Source of the DNA: Acholoe squamosa
Taxonomy: Eukaryota > Annelida > Polychaeta > Phyllodocida > Polynoidae
DNA: 64,000 nucleotides
Direction of reading: 5' to 3'
Assembly (NCBI GenBank): GCA_949317995.1
Contig: OX439040.1
Coordinates: forward strand, 55,090,089 to 55,154,088
The notes beneath the pieces are model-generated. The model searched no databases. It was given only the letters and a program-made list of their open reading frames with translations, and was not told the DNA's origin. This document shows, piece by piece, positions 1 to 11,100 of the stretch. The position numbers were made by a program, and so were the translations under genes. Each line of letters begins with the position of its first letter. The stretch's first letter is position 1.

Positions 1-287
1 TTCAAAAGAAGTCACGCTCTGCTTCACCATTCAACTTGCACTCACCACATTAGTCTGAAAGAGCTGCACTATCAGGTACCTACTCATGTCACACACTCTA
101 TAGTATATTATACTGACTGAATTCTCCCAACTAGGTACCTACTCAAATCCCCTTTTTGAGCACCGTACTTGAATGTCCACTTGTGAGCAACAAAAGGGAC
201 AAGTTATAGCTACATGAAAAGAAAGGACTGGAAACAAGGGCATTTTTAGCCAGCTCTTCCTTTTACCTTAGGAGCAACACCCTCCTG
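1..287 (-). mobile_element. Truncated MITE, family with CAGGAGGGTGTTGCTC ends
   Basis: The sequence up to 287 is nearly the reverse complement of 20,047-20,330 and ends in the shared terminus GAGCAACACCCTCCTG. Only one terminus is inside the window, so the other end lies to the left. A second partial copy begins at 18,491. There is no coding capacity. The family is defined here only by comparing copies in this window. Confidence 0.75.
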
Positions 288-924
288 AGCCAAGTGTATA
301 ATAACTCTTATCCGGTAGGCCTATTTTGGCTTATGCCCCACATGTCTAAGAAAGTGGATATATCCTTTTAATGTGTTTGGAAATGTAAAAATGATGATCA
401 TGATTATTTTAACATACCTCCTATTTGTTCCTCCGTCAGAATCCTACGCACGTCGTCCTGCAACAATGGTTTTATCAATCAGTCATGCACTTATCTATTC
501 ATTTTGATTTCGTAGTTATATACATTACTATAGAGGGGAGGTATCTAAACAAATTCTGCCTGGGGTTTAGGGGAAAAAAATCATGAGGTTTTTATTTTCT
601 CGTATTATCTTGCCAAAATTATGGTGCATGCAAGATAGAGGTCTATTTTGGTGGATGGGTCTCCTTATGCCATTATTCTACTCCATTTCCCTATCCCTTT
701 CCTACACTGACTATATGGTCTAGCCATTTTATTCCGAAACTGATATACTGGGTGAGGTCATCAGAAAGTGTAAGATTTTGCCTTTGGAGGGCCTGAAAAA
801 TTATTTTTCTAGGTACTTTATATAACCTTAACAAATTTGTGAAGGGACATACCCTTAGCTCAGAAAACCAAAAAATATCGACTTAGGACCTCCGGTTCCA
901 TTTTTATTGCTTATTTTGTGTCAT
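288..924. other. Intergenic, no recognised feature
   Basis: AT-rich sequence without a convincing exon, RNA gene or repeat terminus. No open frame here shows coding character. Confidence 0.6.
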
Positions 925-1321
925 GTAACGTCCGGTACCAAAATGATGAAATGTGGAGGTATTTGAAGTTGTACTCAGAATGTAGGAATGTCCCATTATG
1001 CATAACAAACACATGAAATAACAAGGTTAATATGTCTATTATTGACTTCAATTACAAAATGGAACAAAATTTGAGGTATGCATGCACAGTAGACTGCCTC
1101 CTACATGATGATAAAAGTACCGGACGTTACGTAACGTCCGGTACTTTTATCAGAATTATTTCACATAAGCTGCTCTCAAACGGAAACAAATGGAGATAGA
1201 CACACAATTTTTTCACCAAAGTAGGGGATAATAGGGCCCTTCAAATGGGTAATAACTACGGATTGAAGCTTCCTTTTTTCCATGTTTTATAACTGATTTG
1301 GATTTAGGTACCGGACGTTAC
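925..1321. mobile_element. Two abutting TIR elements or one element with a central palindrome (GTAACGTCCGGTAC ends)
   Basis: GTAACGTCCGGTACC occurs at 925, its inverse ends at 1130, the motif restarts at 1131, and the inverse ends at 1321. The two halves are 206 bp and 191 bp and share no obvious internal sequence. The junction forms a perfect 44-bp palindrome at 1109-1152. No open frame is present. The superfamily is not recognised. Confidence 0.7.
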
Positions 1322-4290
1322 AAATTACAGATTTCCATTTTCAAAGACACATGATGAAACATTCTCACTCAGTAACATATCCAAACCTCATGGAAATGAT
1401 ACATATGATCATATACAATACAAAAAATAACTTTGGGATGCTCCAGATGTTCTTTATTCAATACAGGACACTTTTAAAAAATACAAAAAGTTAAAAAAGA
1501 ACAAATTTGGCCAGTTTTTTTTCACTTCGGTAGGCTACAAGTCTAAGAGCTTTTGATGCATGACCACAAATTAACATTTTTCTGATAGCCCTAAGTGTCC
1601 TCTATCAAATGAGTCTATGTAAGATAAGATTGGTTCACAACTTCTTTCTCCAGAGCCATAAGAGTCCAAAATGACCCCAAAAACACAAAATCTATACTGC
1701 TTTCTGGCGACCTGACCCATCTCTCTACCCTTTACCTGTGATAACTGTAATAAGGGGCAGGTAGGTCAAGATAGATTTACACTGCTTTTTGGTTAGGATA
1801 AAGTGCGCTGGTAGCCTAGCTTTGGTTTGGTGCGAAAGAGATAAGCTCTTTCTTATCATCCTCTTATCCACTTCTTGAAATTTTACTACAACTTCACCAT
1901 AATGTATCGATTTTTCCCCAAAAAGACATGAATAAAACTGATATCGCCTAACGACCTAAGTCACTATTCGCCTATTTCGATTAGACTGAAACAATATACC
2001 TTCATAATCTAGGTAAGTTTCCACTTAAACAAATTAGGATTTTGTTTCCCATATTTATTCCGTTCTGCCAAGAAAATATCCTAGGTACAAGACTTACATA
2101 CCTCCATGCTGAAGCTGCAGTGAACCACACTCGCTGTATGTCCTTGTCAAGTCCTGCTCTCTCCTGCTGTGCTGATGAGCGGCTCTGTAAGTTGCTCTCT
2201 ATCTCCCCCACTGCTCTGAGCTGCTCCTCTCAAGAGGTGATTTGCGGTGGGTAATCCCTGCAGGCTGTAATCTCTGTCCTGGCCTGTGTTCAAGGGCCAG
2301 TATGTATTGATGTCTCTCTAACTGAACTGCTCAATTCTAACCTCGAGCAGCTCTCTCGAATCTAGGCACCTGTAATAATATAGAAGGATGGCCGCCCTGG
2401 ACAAATGAGCTTCTCAGTGGGGGCACATGGGGTTATGACACATTGCACACGTACCTGGCAAATAAGCAAGCACAGCAAACTCCTGAGGACCTTGGCTGCT
2501 GGTTTGTACAGGTTTCTGTGCTGCTTGGTTGATTGGGCGGGTGAGTCAGTGGTTGTTGGAGGGAAGGTACCCCGAGACAACACCCTGTTTGCTTTCGTCG
2601 GCCACCGACAGATGGGGGAAAATCCACTAGTGGTAGTTCAGGAACTCAGAGTAGCTCCTGGGCACTTGTTGGCCAATGCTGTCTAGATGTGTTTGTTGGT
2701 GTAGGTGAGTTGTGGGGAGAGCTGTGTCTGTCTCCACCTGATAAAGGGTTGAGGATTAGTTCTGGTGAGTCAGTAACTGTTTACTCTGCCCGGGAGTGAC
2801 ATCTCCTTAGCTGTACTAATGGTGGAGGATCACCAGCCATGCTGGGGGTAACATCAATCCACTGCTTCATACAGGTGGTTGGCCCGTGGTCGGTGTGTAA
2901 TGCCCGGATGTCCTTAAGTCCCCAAATAGTAATTCATAGATCATTGGGAAAGTAGTTTGATTGATTATTATAGTTGCAGAATTAAAGTCGTCGTATTCTG
3001 CAGACCTATGTGGCTGTCACGAGCTATTCTCCCACGTGAAGCTCAGGTGTATCCTGCCACTGGCCTGTCCTGTCTAACCTAGCAGGATGTCCCTTACTAG
3101 AACTGGGGTATTTCCTGCAGTGTTGTGGGCTGTTCTGTTGTATGCTCCTCCCAGGGTCTGCACCCACCTGACGCTGAGTAGCTCTAGGTGAGCTATGTCT
3201 GTTGCCTGCTGATGCAGCTCCCAACTCTATGCCAGCTACAGCAGGAGCTGCTCTGCTCCTCCTTCTACTCCTACCTGCCCCTCCCACTGTATCTTCTCTG
3301 GTTGTCGCTGCGGCCGGTGAGCAGCTCAGCTGATGTTAGCCGGTAGTGTGGAGCAGCTGCAGTCAGTGGCGAGCAGCTCCCTGGCGTATGACAGTGGTTA
3401 ATAGCATAGCAGACCCTGAGAAACACTGTTGTTGCAGTGGCCAGATTTCACCTTAGCTTCTGCAGGGGCACTGGAGCACAGAGCAGGGAGGTGGAGGTGG
3501 AACAGGGCGGGTCCCAGTTGCCAGCGAGGTGAGGGGCCGACGACGTCGGCGGCCTGGGAGAGGAGCAGGTTGACATGTGTGTACTGCTCAGGTTACTGAA
3601 GGCAAGGTTGGATGCTGTGGGTTTGGCTCCTGGCCATCTTGAGAGCTACTCCCCATGCACCTCCAGCTCCCCTTATTCCCTCCACCAGCAAGCTGCTCAC
3701 AACAACTCGTCCTCCACCTCCCCCTCAGTCGTCCGTCCAGCACACCTGGGCAACCATTACCACCACCCAGCACCCACCTGTCCGCCACCGCCACCCACCT
3801 CCACCACAGGGTCCCCTCCGCATTGCACCAGCCATGAGCCACTCATGGTAGGCAGGCTAAGAGTGTCTGACGACAAAGGATCCTGTATATCCTGGAGTTG
3901 GCACAGGGGTTGACAACTCCAGCCCGCTCCATGGGGTGCTGAGGGTGGCGGCGACAGCCATGCAGCCCACTCTACCTCCCATGAAGAGCACATGTATGAA
4001 GGACACTCAACCCCAGACTCATGTAGATTCACCCTTTACGATTACTCAGTTCGCTAGTCCCTAAATCTGTATCTTGATGTCAGTTTAAATCTACATTTTG
4101 TCCCAATTATATATTATTATATATATTTCCCGATTTTTGTTTCCATCCCCCGTCCTGTTATATCTCTATTTTCCCTCCTTTTGGCCTCCTTTAACCCCAA
4201 AAATAAGGTATTAAAAAGGGGGGGCTCCTTAACAAAATCCTGGACCCGCCACTGAATCATAATGATTTCAGAATATGTCCTTATTGTACA
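1322..4290. other. Intergenic; GC-richer tract at about 2,100-4,000
   Basis: No gene could be supported. The stretch from 2,160 to 3,620 repeatedly shows GAGCAGCTC/GAGCTGCTC-like words, and 3,640-3,840 is proline/serine-rich in translation because of CCACC/CCTCC repeats. Open frames here lack splice context and family resemblance. It could be a promoter-like CpG-richer region or an untranslated exon, but nothing decides this. Confidence 0.4.
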
Positions 4291-5174
4291 CACTGTTAAA
4301 AATTTCCATAGATTTTACAGAAAATCTTTGTTAAATTTTACGGGTTTTCACCGTTATTTTTATTACAATGAAACACCCTTAGATTTGGTGATGTTACAGT
4401 GAATCTGTGTAAAACACTACGGAAAAGTACCGCTATTTTATTTACAGTGAATCTTTGTCCTTTCAGAAGTTTCATATCTTCCCACTAGGTGGCCTCGGGT
4501 CTCACTTTGAGACTTTCTTCAATGCCCTACACCCTAAACAGCTCAAATTGTCACAAAATTCAAAGCATATCCACTTTGGTTAATGCATCATGTCATCAAA
4601 ATGCAAGTCTACATTGTAGTTTCATAGATTTCAGATATTCAAAAAATAAATAATAACTTTGTGTGGCAAAGGGGAGTAGCAGGGATGTCATAAACACCCA
4701 TTATGTGGTAATAGAAAAGAATACATAGGCATATCACTGCAGTTTTTAATTCAACACAATTCTGAAGTAATCTATGTACTTTCCTCTAAAGTTATGAAGG
4801 GCATGATGTGCCTCTCAAGGACTAATTCATGATTATAATTATTAGAATGTCCTTACACTAGGATGTCCAGATGAACTGTACATGCAACCAAACCATGTAT
4901 AAAAATAACCTAGTCCATTGTGAATTTACAGTGGAATTTCTAAAATGTCAAGCCAGAGTCTGAATATTGCTATGAAAAGTTAATGGTGTATGGCATTGAA
5001 ACCAAAACAATGTGTAATTAATTACCTTTAATCACTGTTTAGAAATAACGGTGAAATTCCATAAATTTTTATGGTGACATTGAAAAAACGGTGACCGTTA
5101 AAAAAACGGTGAAAGATTGGCAGCCATTGTTGCCAATGATTCTTCTTTTTTTCTACGGAAAATTTTTAACAGTG
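4291..5174. mobile_element. Non-autonomous CACTG-ended DNA transposon (EnSpm/CACTA-like), 884 bp
   Basis: It starts CACTGTTAAAAATTTCC and ends GGAAAATTTTTAACAGTG, an inverted terminal repeat. Sub-terminal ACGGTGAAA-type motifs recur inside both ends. It has no transposase-like frame. The CACTG terminus suggests an EnSpm/CACTA relative, which is an inference from the end sequence only. Confidence 0.65.
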
Positions 5175-5568
5175 CATCTGACAGTAAAGGTATCAAATGC
5201 ATCTTATATAGGCACAATAAATCCATCGGAGTCATTATTTTCGATAATTGATTCCTCTCCAACTAGTTGCTTTCATACGGAGGTGTTATTATACCTATTA
5301 GTCTGTGATCGCTTATTCATAGGGACACGATGTCACAGTCATTAGGGAAATGGGATATCCGTGCCTTCTAAAATGAAGCTGGGAATAACAGGCTAACATA
5401 ACGGTAATGCGTGGAGATCAACGCTAAGAAATAGATTAAGCGTTGCTTGCTGAACACGCTTAATGCGTGTACCTGGGGACGAGAAGGGTATCAGAATTTA
5501 ATGTTTACCTATCCTGCAGTACATTATGACTACAGGTATACCCTATGTAGACCACCTACCTACATAAC

Positions 5569-6200
5569 AGTAGTATAGTATGTATCGAAACGGGACTTTA
5601 GTTAAGTACTGTTTATTACTCACTCGACCTGCAGCCAATCAGAGGGCTCCCTTTTGGCGGGAAATTCAAATCAGCCAATCAGAGTCCTCCCTTTTGGCGG
5701 GAAATTCAAATAGGGGTCACGTGACCCGACCTGCAGCCAATGAGAGGGCTCCCTTTTGGCGGGAAATTCAAATTTGGGGTCATGTGACCTAGACCCACCG
5801 TGGTGTGGTGGCGGCGTCTTCTTTTGGCGGGAAATTCAAAAATGTTCACGTGACCCTTACCCCCTGTGGTTTCCCGCCAAAAAATGGTGCCCTCTGATTG
5901 GCTGGCTGGCTGGCTGTTTTGGTCACGGGACCTTTATTATGCAAATAAGGTCACGTGACCCTAATTTGAATGGACCAATCAGAGGTTAGCATTTTGGTTG
6001 GAAATTTGAAATTTGGTCACATGACCTCATTAGCATAAAGAAGCGTGGTGGTTGGTTTATGATGTAGATGAGAGTGTGACTTATGGTGAGATATGTTTTT
6101 CATAGATGAAAAAAGGCAAGCTGAAAGCTTTTCACTTTATTTTCATATTTTTCATTTCGTTCGAGTCGGGGAATTCGAGTTGACACTCTCTACATGTTAT
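5569..6200 (+). repeat. Left TIR of the Polinton-like element
   Basis: It is inverted relative to 11,934-12,704. The outer half holds several imperfect copies of a module made of AGCCAATCAGAG, TTTTGGCGGGAAATT and GGTCACGTGACC. The inner border carries an inverted poly(A) signal (TTTATT at 6136-6141), suited to transcripts running outward on the minus strand, such as the BIR ORF. Confidence 0.9.
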
Positions 6201-6275
6201 TAAATAGACGGTTAACACAAACTTACATACAATTTTTCATGATACATTGCGATATACCAATATATATGTTGTACC

Positions 6276-6749
6276 TCAGTTTTTATGTACTGTGTCCTCT
6301 CTTCCTCCATCCGACTCTACACGTTCAAAATGAGATCCGCAACTGGAAGTGGTGGGATAAGAAAAAAGTCTGACGTTGCTTTCCATCGATCTGCTGTGTA
6401 CCGATTTGATGAACTTCAACTCATGCTCTATCAGCTTTTTTTTCTTCAGGATTTCCATGAGCAATTTTCCAACCGTCGGAGTTAGGTTCATAGCCTCCAT
6501 GGCCAACGGACAGTTAAAAGAAAATCTGAAATGTTCCACAGCGACGTGATCGTCTTCTAACCATGTGTGTATGGTGACTCCACATTGGTAGCATTGAACA
6601 GCATCCTTACTTCCAATGTAAAAAAAATCTGTGGGTAGCGAGTTTCTCTGCCAAAGGTCGGTTCTTAGGCCACTTGAAATCGTTGAAAGTGCTGAGTCTC
6701 TTGGATAAATCGGTGAAAAGTGTGTACTTGGGCACCATTTTCTTGACAC
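6276..6749 (-). CDS. BIR-domain (IAP-like) protein of the Polinton-like element
   Basis: A 157-residue frame contains one baculovirus IAP repeat. The visible core is C-Y-Q-C at about residues 53-56, a tryptophan in HTWLEDDH, and EHFRFSFNCP, giving the C-x2-C ... H-x6-C zinc-binding pattern of BIR domains. BIR proteins bind caspases or signalling partners and block apoptosis. No RING finger follows. A TATA box lies about 100 bp upstream (6847-6854, minus) and an AATAAA on the minus strand lies in the TIR about 135 bp downstream, so it could be a self-contained transcription unit. It is probably a captured host-type or virus-type IAP. Function as an anti-apoptotic cargo is inferred from the family. 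Confidence 0.8.
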   Translation of the reverse strand: MSRKWCPSTHFSPIYPRDSALSTISSGLRTDLWQRNSLPTDFFYIGSKDAVQCYQCGVTIHTWLEDDHVAVEHFRFSFNCPLAMEAMNLTPTVGKLLMEILKKKKLIEHELKFIKSVHSRSMESNVRLFSYPTTSSCGSHFERVESDGGREDTVHKN

Positions 6750-6846
6750 ACGAGGTACGTAGGTAGTAGACTGTAGGTAGGTAGGTAGGTGACGACGGTG
6801 GTGATGCCTGTGTGTCGATTGTGGACGTATACCAGTGCCGGGCAGG

Positions 6847-6854
6847 TTTATATA
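6847..6854 (-). promoter_or_regulatory. TATA box upstream of the BIR ORF
   Basis: TATATAAA reads on the minus strand about 95 bp before the BIR start codon. Similar TATA boxes precede the other two transcription units of the element. Confidence 0.5.
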
Positions 6855-6949
6855 GTGGTGTTTAATTCACTTTCCAGCTGTTTACTCCCTGTTTTTTTGT
6901 GTAGCGACTTAAGATTTAGTCCCCCGTGGTGCACACCTCCTTCATGTAA

Positions 6950-7680
6950 GCTTATATTGTAAGCTTACCTCAAACTACAAAGAGCTTTCTCCACCTTCCG
7001 TCTGTCTCGGTTTTCAAAGTAACGCAATATATATCTGACCACATCACCCCTCCAGCAGTACTCGAATGAGTTCATGATGTGTACTGGTGGGTTTAGCTGC
7101 CCACTTCTTCAATACTTTGAAGGCGTGGAGAGATAGATCTTGTTCCAGTTGTTGAGCGATGATAGTTAGCTAATCAGAATCCACTTCTAAATACATACCC
7201 ATATCTCGCCACTCCCTGGATAGAACTTCAGACATGGACATGAAGTGCCTCTCCATTAAAAGCGGGTCGGGGTTGTTGTAATCCAGGTTGTGCTCCTTGA
7301 AAAAGTTCTGCGTCCCATACAACAGGTCTAGTCGACGAACACAGATGTAGGCATGGTGAAGTTGACCCCATCTGGCATGAGGCGAAGCTTTAGACCACCA
7401 AGCTTTGAACATCGCCATACACATGTCGTCCGACGTCTTTTTTCCAAGATCCAACTAACTGGCTTCCTATTTCATGAAGCAAATCGTTGTCATATCCCAA
7501 ATTGTTCTGGTACGGTCCCATGATACAGTGGTCATCCGGTACACTCACTTCACATACGTCAAGAGAGGGAGCCGACGGGGAAAGTGGTTCAGTTTCAAGA
7601 CTCATCTTGTCTGCAAAATCATCGAAAGGAGTCGGTAGGCAGGTAGGCAGACATTGGCGGGTGGTAGGTGCGGTAGTCAA
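6950..7680 (-). pseudogene. Death-fold-like cargo region of the Polinton-like element, broken
   Basis: Two stretches in this minus-strand region resemble the second half of a death domain, with a tryptophan after hydrophobic helix residues: MFKAWWSKASPHARWGQLHH and FKVLKKWAAKPTSTHHELI. Between them LSREWRDMGMYLEVD resembles the start of a second death-domain copy. This suggests tandem death-fold repeats, which in hosts mediate assembly of apoptosis and NF-kB signalling complexes. The region is broken and the assignment rests on visual pattern only. It lies directly upstream of, and on the same strand as, the BIR ORF. Confidence 0.45.
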
Positions 7681-7723
7681 AGTGGTCAGCAGTGATATAG
7701 TCTTTCAAGAGAAATTGAGCTTC

Positions 7724-7731
7724 TTTATATA
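7724..7731 (-). promoter_or_regulatory. TATA box upstream of the death-fold-like region
   Basis: TATATAAA on the minus strand lies 45-50 bp upstream of the first possible start of the minus-strand unit. The next 400 bp (7,740-8,120) contains an imperfect direct duplication, so the region between the divergent units looks like a shared promoter zone. Confidence 0.5.
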
Positions 7732-7774
7732 GGGTGATTTAATCCTTTTTACAGTGGGATACTCCCACCATCTG

Positions 7775-8085
7775 TTGGATCTATTTACATCAAACAGTAA
7801 GACACTGTCACAAGTGTATTTAGTCAGATTACTTTTAAAATCTCATTGAACAAGGGAAAAGGTGTTGTGATAATTACCCTAAGTCTATTTTACAGGTGTA
7901 AGGTGCGGGCATTTAAGCCTATTTTCAGCTGGATACTTTCACCGTTGTGTAGCGACTTATCAGCTTGAGCCTTTGGATCTGTTGACATCAAACAGAAGGA
8001 GAAGACACTGTGACAAGACTGAAAAAGAAAGGGTGTAGTTATAATTATCTTAATCCACTTTTTTTTACAGGTGTAAGGCAAGCTG
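7775..8085. repeat. Imperfect direct duplication between divergent units of the Polinton-like element
   Basis: The words GGATCT, ACATCAAACAG, GACACTGT and ACAGGTGTAAGG recur in the same order at about 7,780-7,905 and 7,975-8,078. The duplication sits between minus-strand and plus-strand units, where promoter elements are expected. Confidence 0.6.
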
Positions 8086-8489
8086 GGGGCAGGGCAGTGG
8101 CTCGTTAAGGTGTTATGAGATTACCCTCCCCTGGGGGGGTGTAAATGAGATAATACACTCTTTTTTTACGTTTTTTAATCTTGTTTAGAAGAACCTTTAT
8201 TTGGATCCCCCCTACGGTTTGATTCAAAATTACATTTAAGGCTCTCTGTGATCATAGGGTTTTAAAGTTCTTTTCTAAAAGATATCAAAAAGCCAACTTT
8301 GATCTGGACCACCACCCCTTTGACGATCTAAGAGTGGAGTGAAGTTTTAATCCAGATCCTCCTGTTGTTTTATTTTCCCTGTGGAGGGTTCCTTCCTTTG
8401 AGTAAGACCCTCTGTGACTATAGGATAAGAGACGTTAATTTTCCCTTTCATCTATTTAAACTGTAGTAAGAAGCTTATCTCCAGAGGCG

Positions 8490-8496
8490 TATATAA
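8490..8496 (+). promoter_or_regulatory. TATA box upstream of the Ala-rich ORF
   Basis: TATATAA lies 43 bp before the ATG at 8539, giving a very short predicted 5' leader. Confidence 0.55.
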
Positions 8497-8538
8497 GGAA
8501 GGGGAACACCTTCTAAGCTCCAGCTTTCAACAAGGAAG

Positions 8539-9366
8539 ATGACAAGAAGAACCAAGAGTTCTTTGTCTTCTCCTACTGCTGCTGCTGCTGCTGCTGATAT
8601 TGCGGGTGCTCCTGCTGCTGCTTCTGCAGGTGCTGCTGCTGCTTCTCCTGCTGCTACGGGTGCTACTACCCCTGTTGCTGCTGCTGCTGCTACTGCTGGT
8701 TACGGTGTTGTTAGACTTGACGGGCAGGCTTCTTACTGGCCACCACCATTTTATAACCCCATTCCCACTGTTACCACTACCGTTGTAAATCCTGGTCCTG
8801 CTGCTGCTGCTGCTGCTACTTCTACTTGTGCTGCTGCTGCTGCTGCTGCTGGTGTTGCTGGTGTTGCTGGTGCTGCTGGTGCTGATGGTGCTGCTGGTGC
8901 TGGTGCTGGTGCTGGTGGTGCTGCTGTTGCCACTACTTGCGCAAAAAACACTGACGATTACAGTAACACACATCATTATGTGGAGACCCAGAAGGAGCTA
9001 GAGGACGAGGAAAATAAGGAGGTGGTGGCGGTGGTGGCAGCGGTGGCGGTGGAGGATGAGGAAACAGAAACAGAGGAGGAGGAGGAGGAAACGATGCTTT
9101 CTCCAGTGGTGGGTCAGAGATCACCCGATTTACTCACCACCGCTATCGCGAACTCTCTATCAACCAACGGGTACTGCTATCCACCAGCGGACAACGACAT
9201 CGAGCAGAGTCGGAGCAAGTTTTTTTTACCCCCTCGACTCTTACGACCCACGACGTATGGTTATCTTCTTCTAAGAAGACACAAGATAGTGACGCGGGCC
9301 CTCCTCCTGTTGCTGGTTCTGCTGTTGATTCAGCTCTTACTGATGGTCCTCCTCTTTCTTCTTTGA
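8539..9366 (+). CDS. Alanine-rich low-complexity ORF of the Polinton-like element
   Basis: A 275-residue frame begins with basic residues (MTRRTKSS). It then has long alanine and alanine-glycine runs coded mostly by GCT, an aromatic-proline segment (ASYWPPPFYNPIP), a Glu-rich acidic stretch near residues 165-185 and a leucine-rich C-terminal run. The trinucleotide-like composition means any frame here looks open, so part may be non-coding. The start is chosen because it lies just downstream of a TATA box. No family is recognised. A structural or DNA-binding role cannot be claimed. Confidence 0.4.
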   Translation: MTRRTKSSLSSPTAAAAAADIAGAPAAASAGAAAASPAATGATTPVAAAAATAGYGVVRLDGQASYWPPPFYNPIPTVTTTVVNPGPAAAAAATSTCAAAAAAAGVAGVAGAAGADGAAGAGAGAGGAAVATTCAKNTDDYSNTHHYVETQKELEDEENKEVVAVVAAVAVEDEETETEEEEEETMLSPVVGQRSPDLLTTAIANSLSTNGYCYPPADNDIEQSRSKFFLPPRLLRPTTYGYLLLRRHKIVTRALLLLLVLLLIQLLLMVLLFLL

Positions 9367-9436
9367 AACCCTCTACGGGTAAAAAGAGGAGGTTCACCAA
9401 ATGTCATAAGGACCAGACATCCAAGAAGAAAAAATG

Positions 9437-9695
9437 TCCGACTTTCCAGGACACTAAGGTCCGGTGTGCTTCGTGAGAGAGTCTGATGCAACTTCCGACC
9501 CTTTATTGAACAGAGTCTTCGATTTCGAAGCTTTCTTCAGACCCACCCAACAACCGTCGACCGAACACGTGACAGTCCTGTGAGAACACGCACCTCTGTC
9601 GGCTAGCGTCGCATCCAACTTTCCAGGACACAAAGGTCCGGTGTGCTTCGTGAGAGAGTCTGATGCAACTTCCAACCCCTTGTTGAACAGAGTCT
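9437..9695. repeat. 77-bp direct duplication (units at about 9,437 and 9,616)
   Basis: Two copies start TTTCCAGGACAC and end TTGAACAGAGTCTT, with only a few differences, 179 bp apart. They lie between the Ala-rich ORF and the polymerase remnant. Confidence 0.8.
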
Positions 9696-11100
9696 TGAAT
9701 TACCTCAACGACACCGCCAAGGTCATCAAGGAAGAAACGCTCAAAACTTTACCGACCGACGTTAGCTCAGTTAAACAAGAGGATAGACGAAGCTCTTCGC
9801 CTAGAGGAGGCATCGTCGAGTCCTTCTGGCAACTTTTCTTTCGCTCAAACTCGGGAAAAGCACCCTTTAGTCCAACTAAAGAAGAGACTTCTGAGATATC
9901 TCCAGCAAGTTCCAGTCATAGGTTTCAACTCGGGGCGTTACGACTTAAATCTGATCAAAGTACAGCTTCACCTGTTCTTCTCCTCCAAAGACCGAAAGAA
10001 CGAAGAATTCAGCATCATAAAGAGAAGTAACCAATACTTGGTGATTTACACTCGGCACACTGTTTTCTTGGACGTAGTAACCTGGTTATAACTACGCAAA
10101 TTATTTGCTAGCTTTCACCAGAGATGAGCACAAAGGTCACTTTCCTTACAAATGGATGACGTCTACCAGGAAACTGGAAAACAGAACTCTTCCACTGAGG
10201 TCTGCTTTCAACAGCAAACTGACCAGCACCAAGATGTCTGAATCTGACTACACCAAATGTGAAAAAGTTTGGTCTGACGAAAAGATGCAAACTTTCAGAG
10301 ATTACTTGATCTACTACAACAACAAAGACGGAAAACCCTTCATAGAGGCATTGAATAATCAGGCTAATTTTTTCAAGGATCGCAACATCGACTTGTCCAA
10401 AGACAGCATCTCCCTTCCTGGTTTGACTTTACGGTTCCTTTTTCAAAGCACAGAAACTCCGTTTGTAACCTTTCACCAGTTCGACTCTGACCTCCACTCT
10501 CTGATAAAAAGAAATCTGGTCGGGGGACCTTCCATAATTTTCCATAGATTTCACGAAAAGGGTATGACGCTGATAAGGGAACACAAGTACGGCAAAAAAG
10601 CGAGAACGTGCGAGCTCATACTAGGTGTAGATGGTAACTCTCTGTACTTGCGGTGCATGAGCGAAGCGCACTGCTGAGGTTATTACGTGGTGAGACAACC
10701 CGACACCGAGTTCAAGACAAAGAGAGTCTAAGAGCGCTTTAGAGTGGCTATGCTACGTCAGAGTCGTTATGTTCCCGACAAAAGAACTCCCAGTCTTTTC
10801 AAATCTGAGTGGGAGGGTGACGGAATTCTAAGTCTCAACTCCAAGACTTACATTTGCTACAACAAATACTCAGTAGGTGAAAGAAAATCAAAAAAATGGA
10901 GTGCAAAGGGTGTCATGAAAAAACAAAACATTCAAGAACCCAAAGACTTCTTGGATGTTCTTTTAAATTGAAAAACTATCCATACTCTTAACACAAATTT
11001 CAAAGTGATAGAAAACAAAATGCACACTTACACTATAGAGAAAAAGGGTCTGAGTTACTTATATGTGAAGCGTCGCGTACATTCTGATGGTGTAATGACG
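9640..11100 (+). pseudogene. Polinton-type family B DNA polymerase remnant
   Basis: Several segments match the protein-primed type family B polymerases of Polintons and their adintovirus relatives. These are an exonuclease-type motif GFNSGRYDLNLIK, FPYKWMT, a conserved TFRDYLIYYNNKD block, DSISLPGLTLRFLF, VGGPSIIFHRFHEKG, a polymerase motif A relative (GVDGNSLYL), and a C-terminal LNSKTYICYN block. Such polymerases copy the element's DNA from a terminal protein. The gene is incomplete and broken in several places, so it cannot be functional. Family membership is confident because the order of conserved blocks is kept. Confidence 0.85.

Noticed and set aside
2042-3913. Several short open frames in the GC-richer tract
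   Set aside because: No splice context, low-complexity Pro/Ser composition and no recognisable domain.
8527-8976. Ser-rich and Leu-rich frames opposite or shifted from the Ala-rich ORF
   Set aside because: GCT/CTG/TGC repeat DNA is open in most frames; only the frame behind the TATA box was kept.
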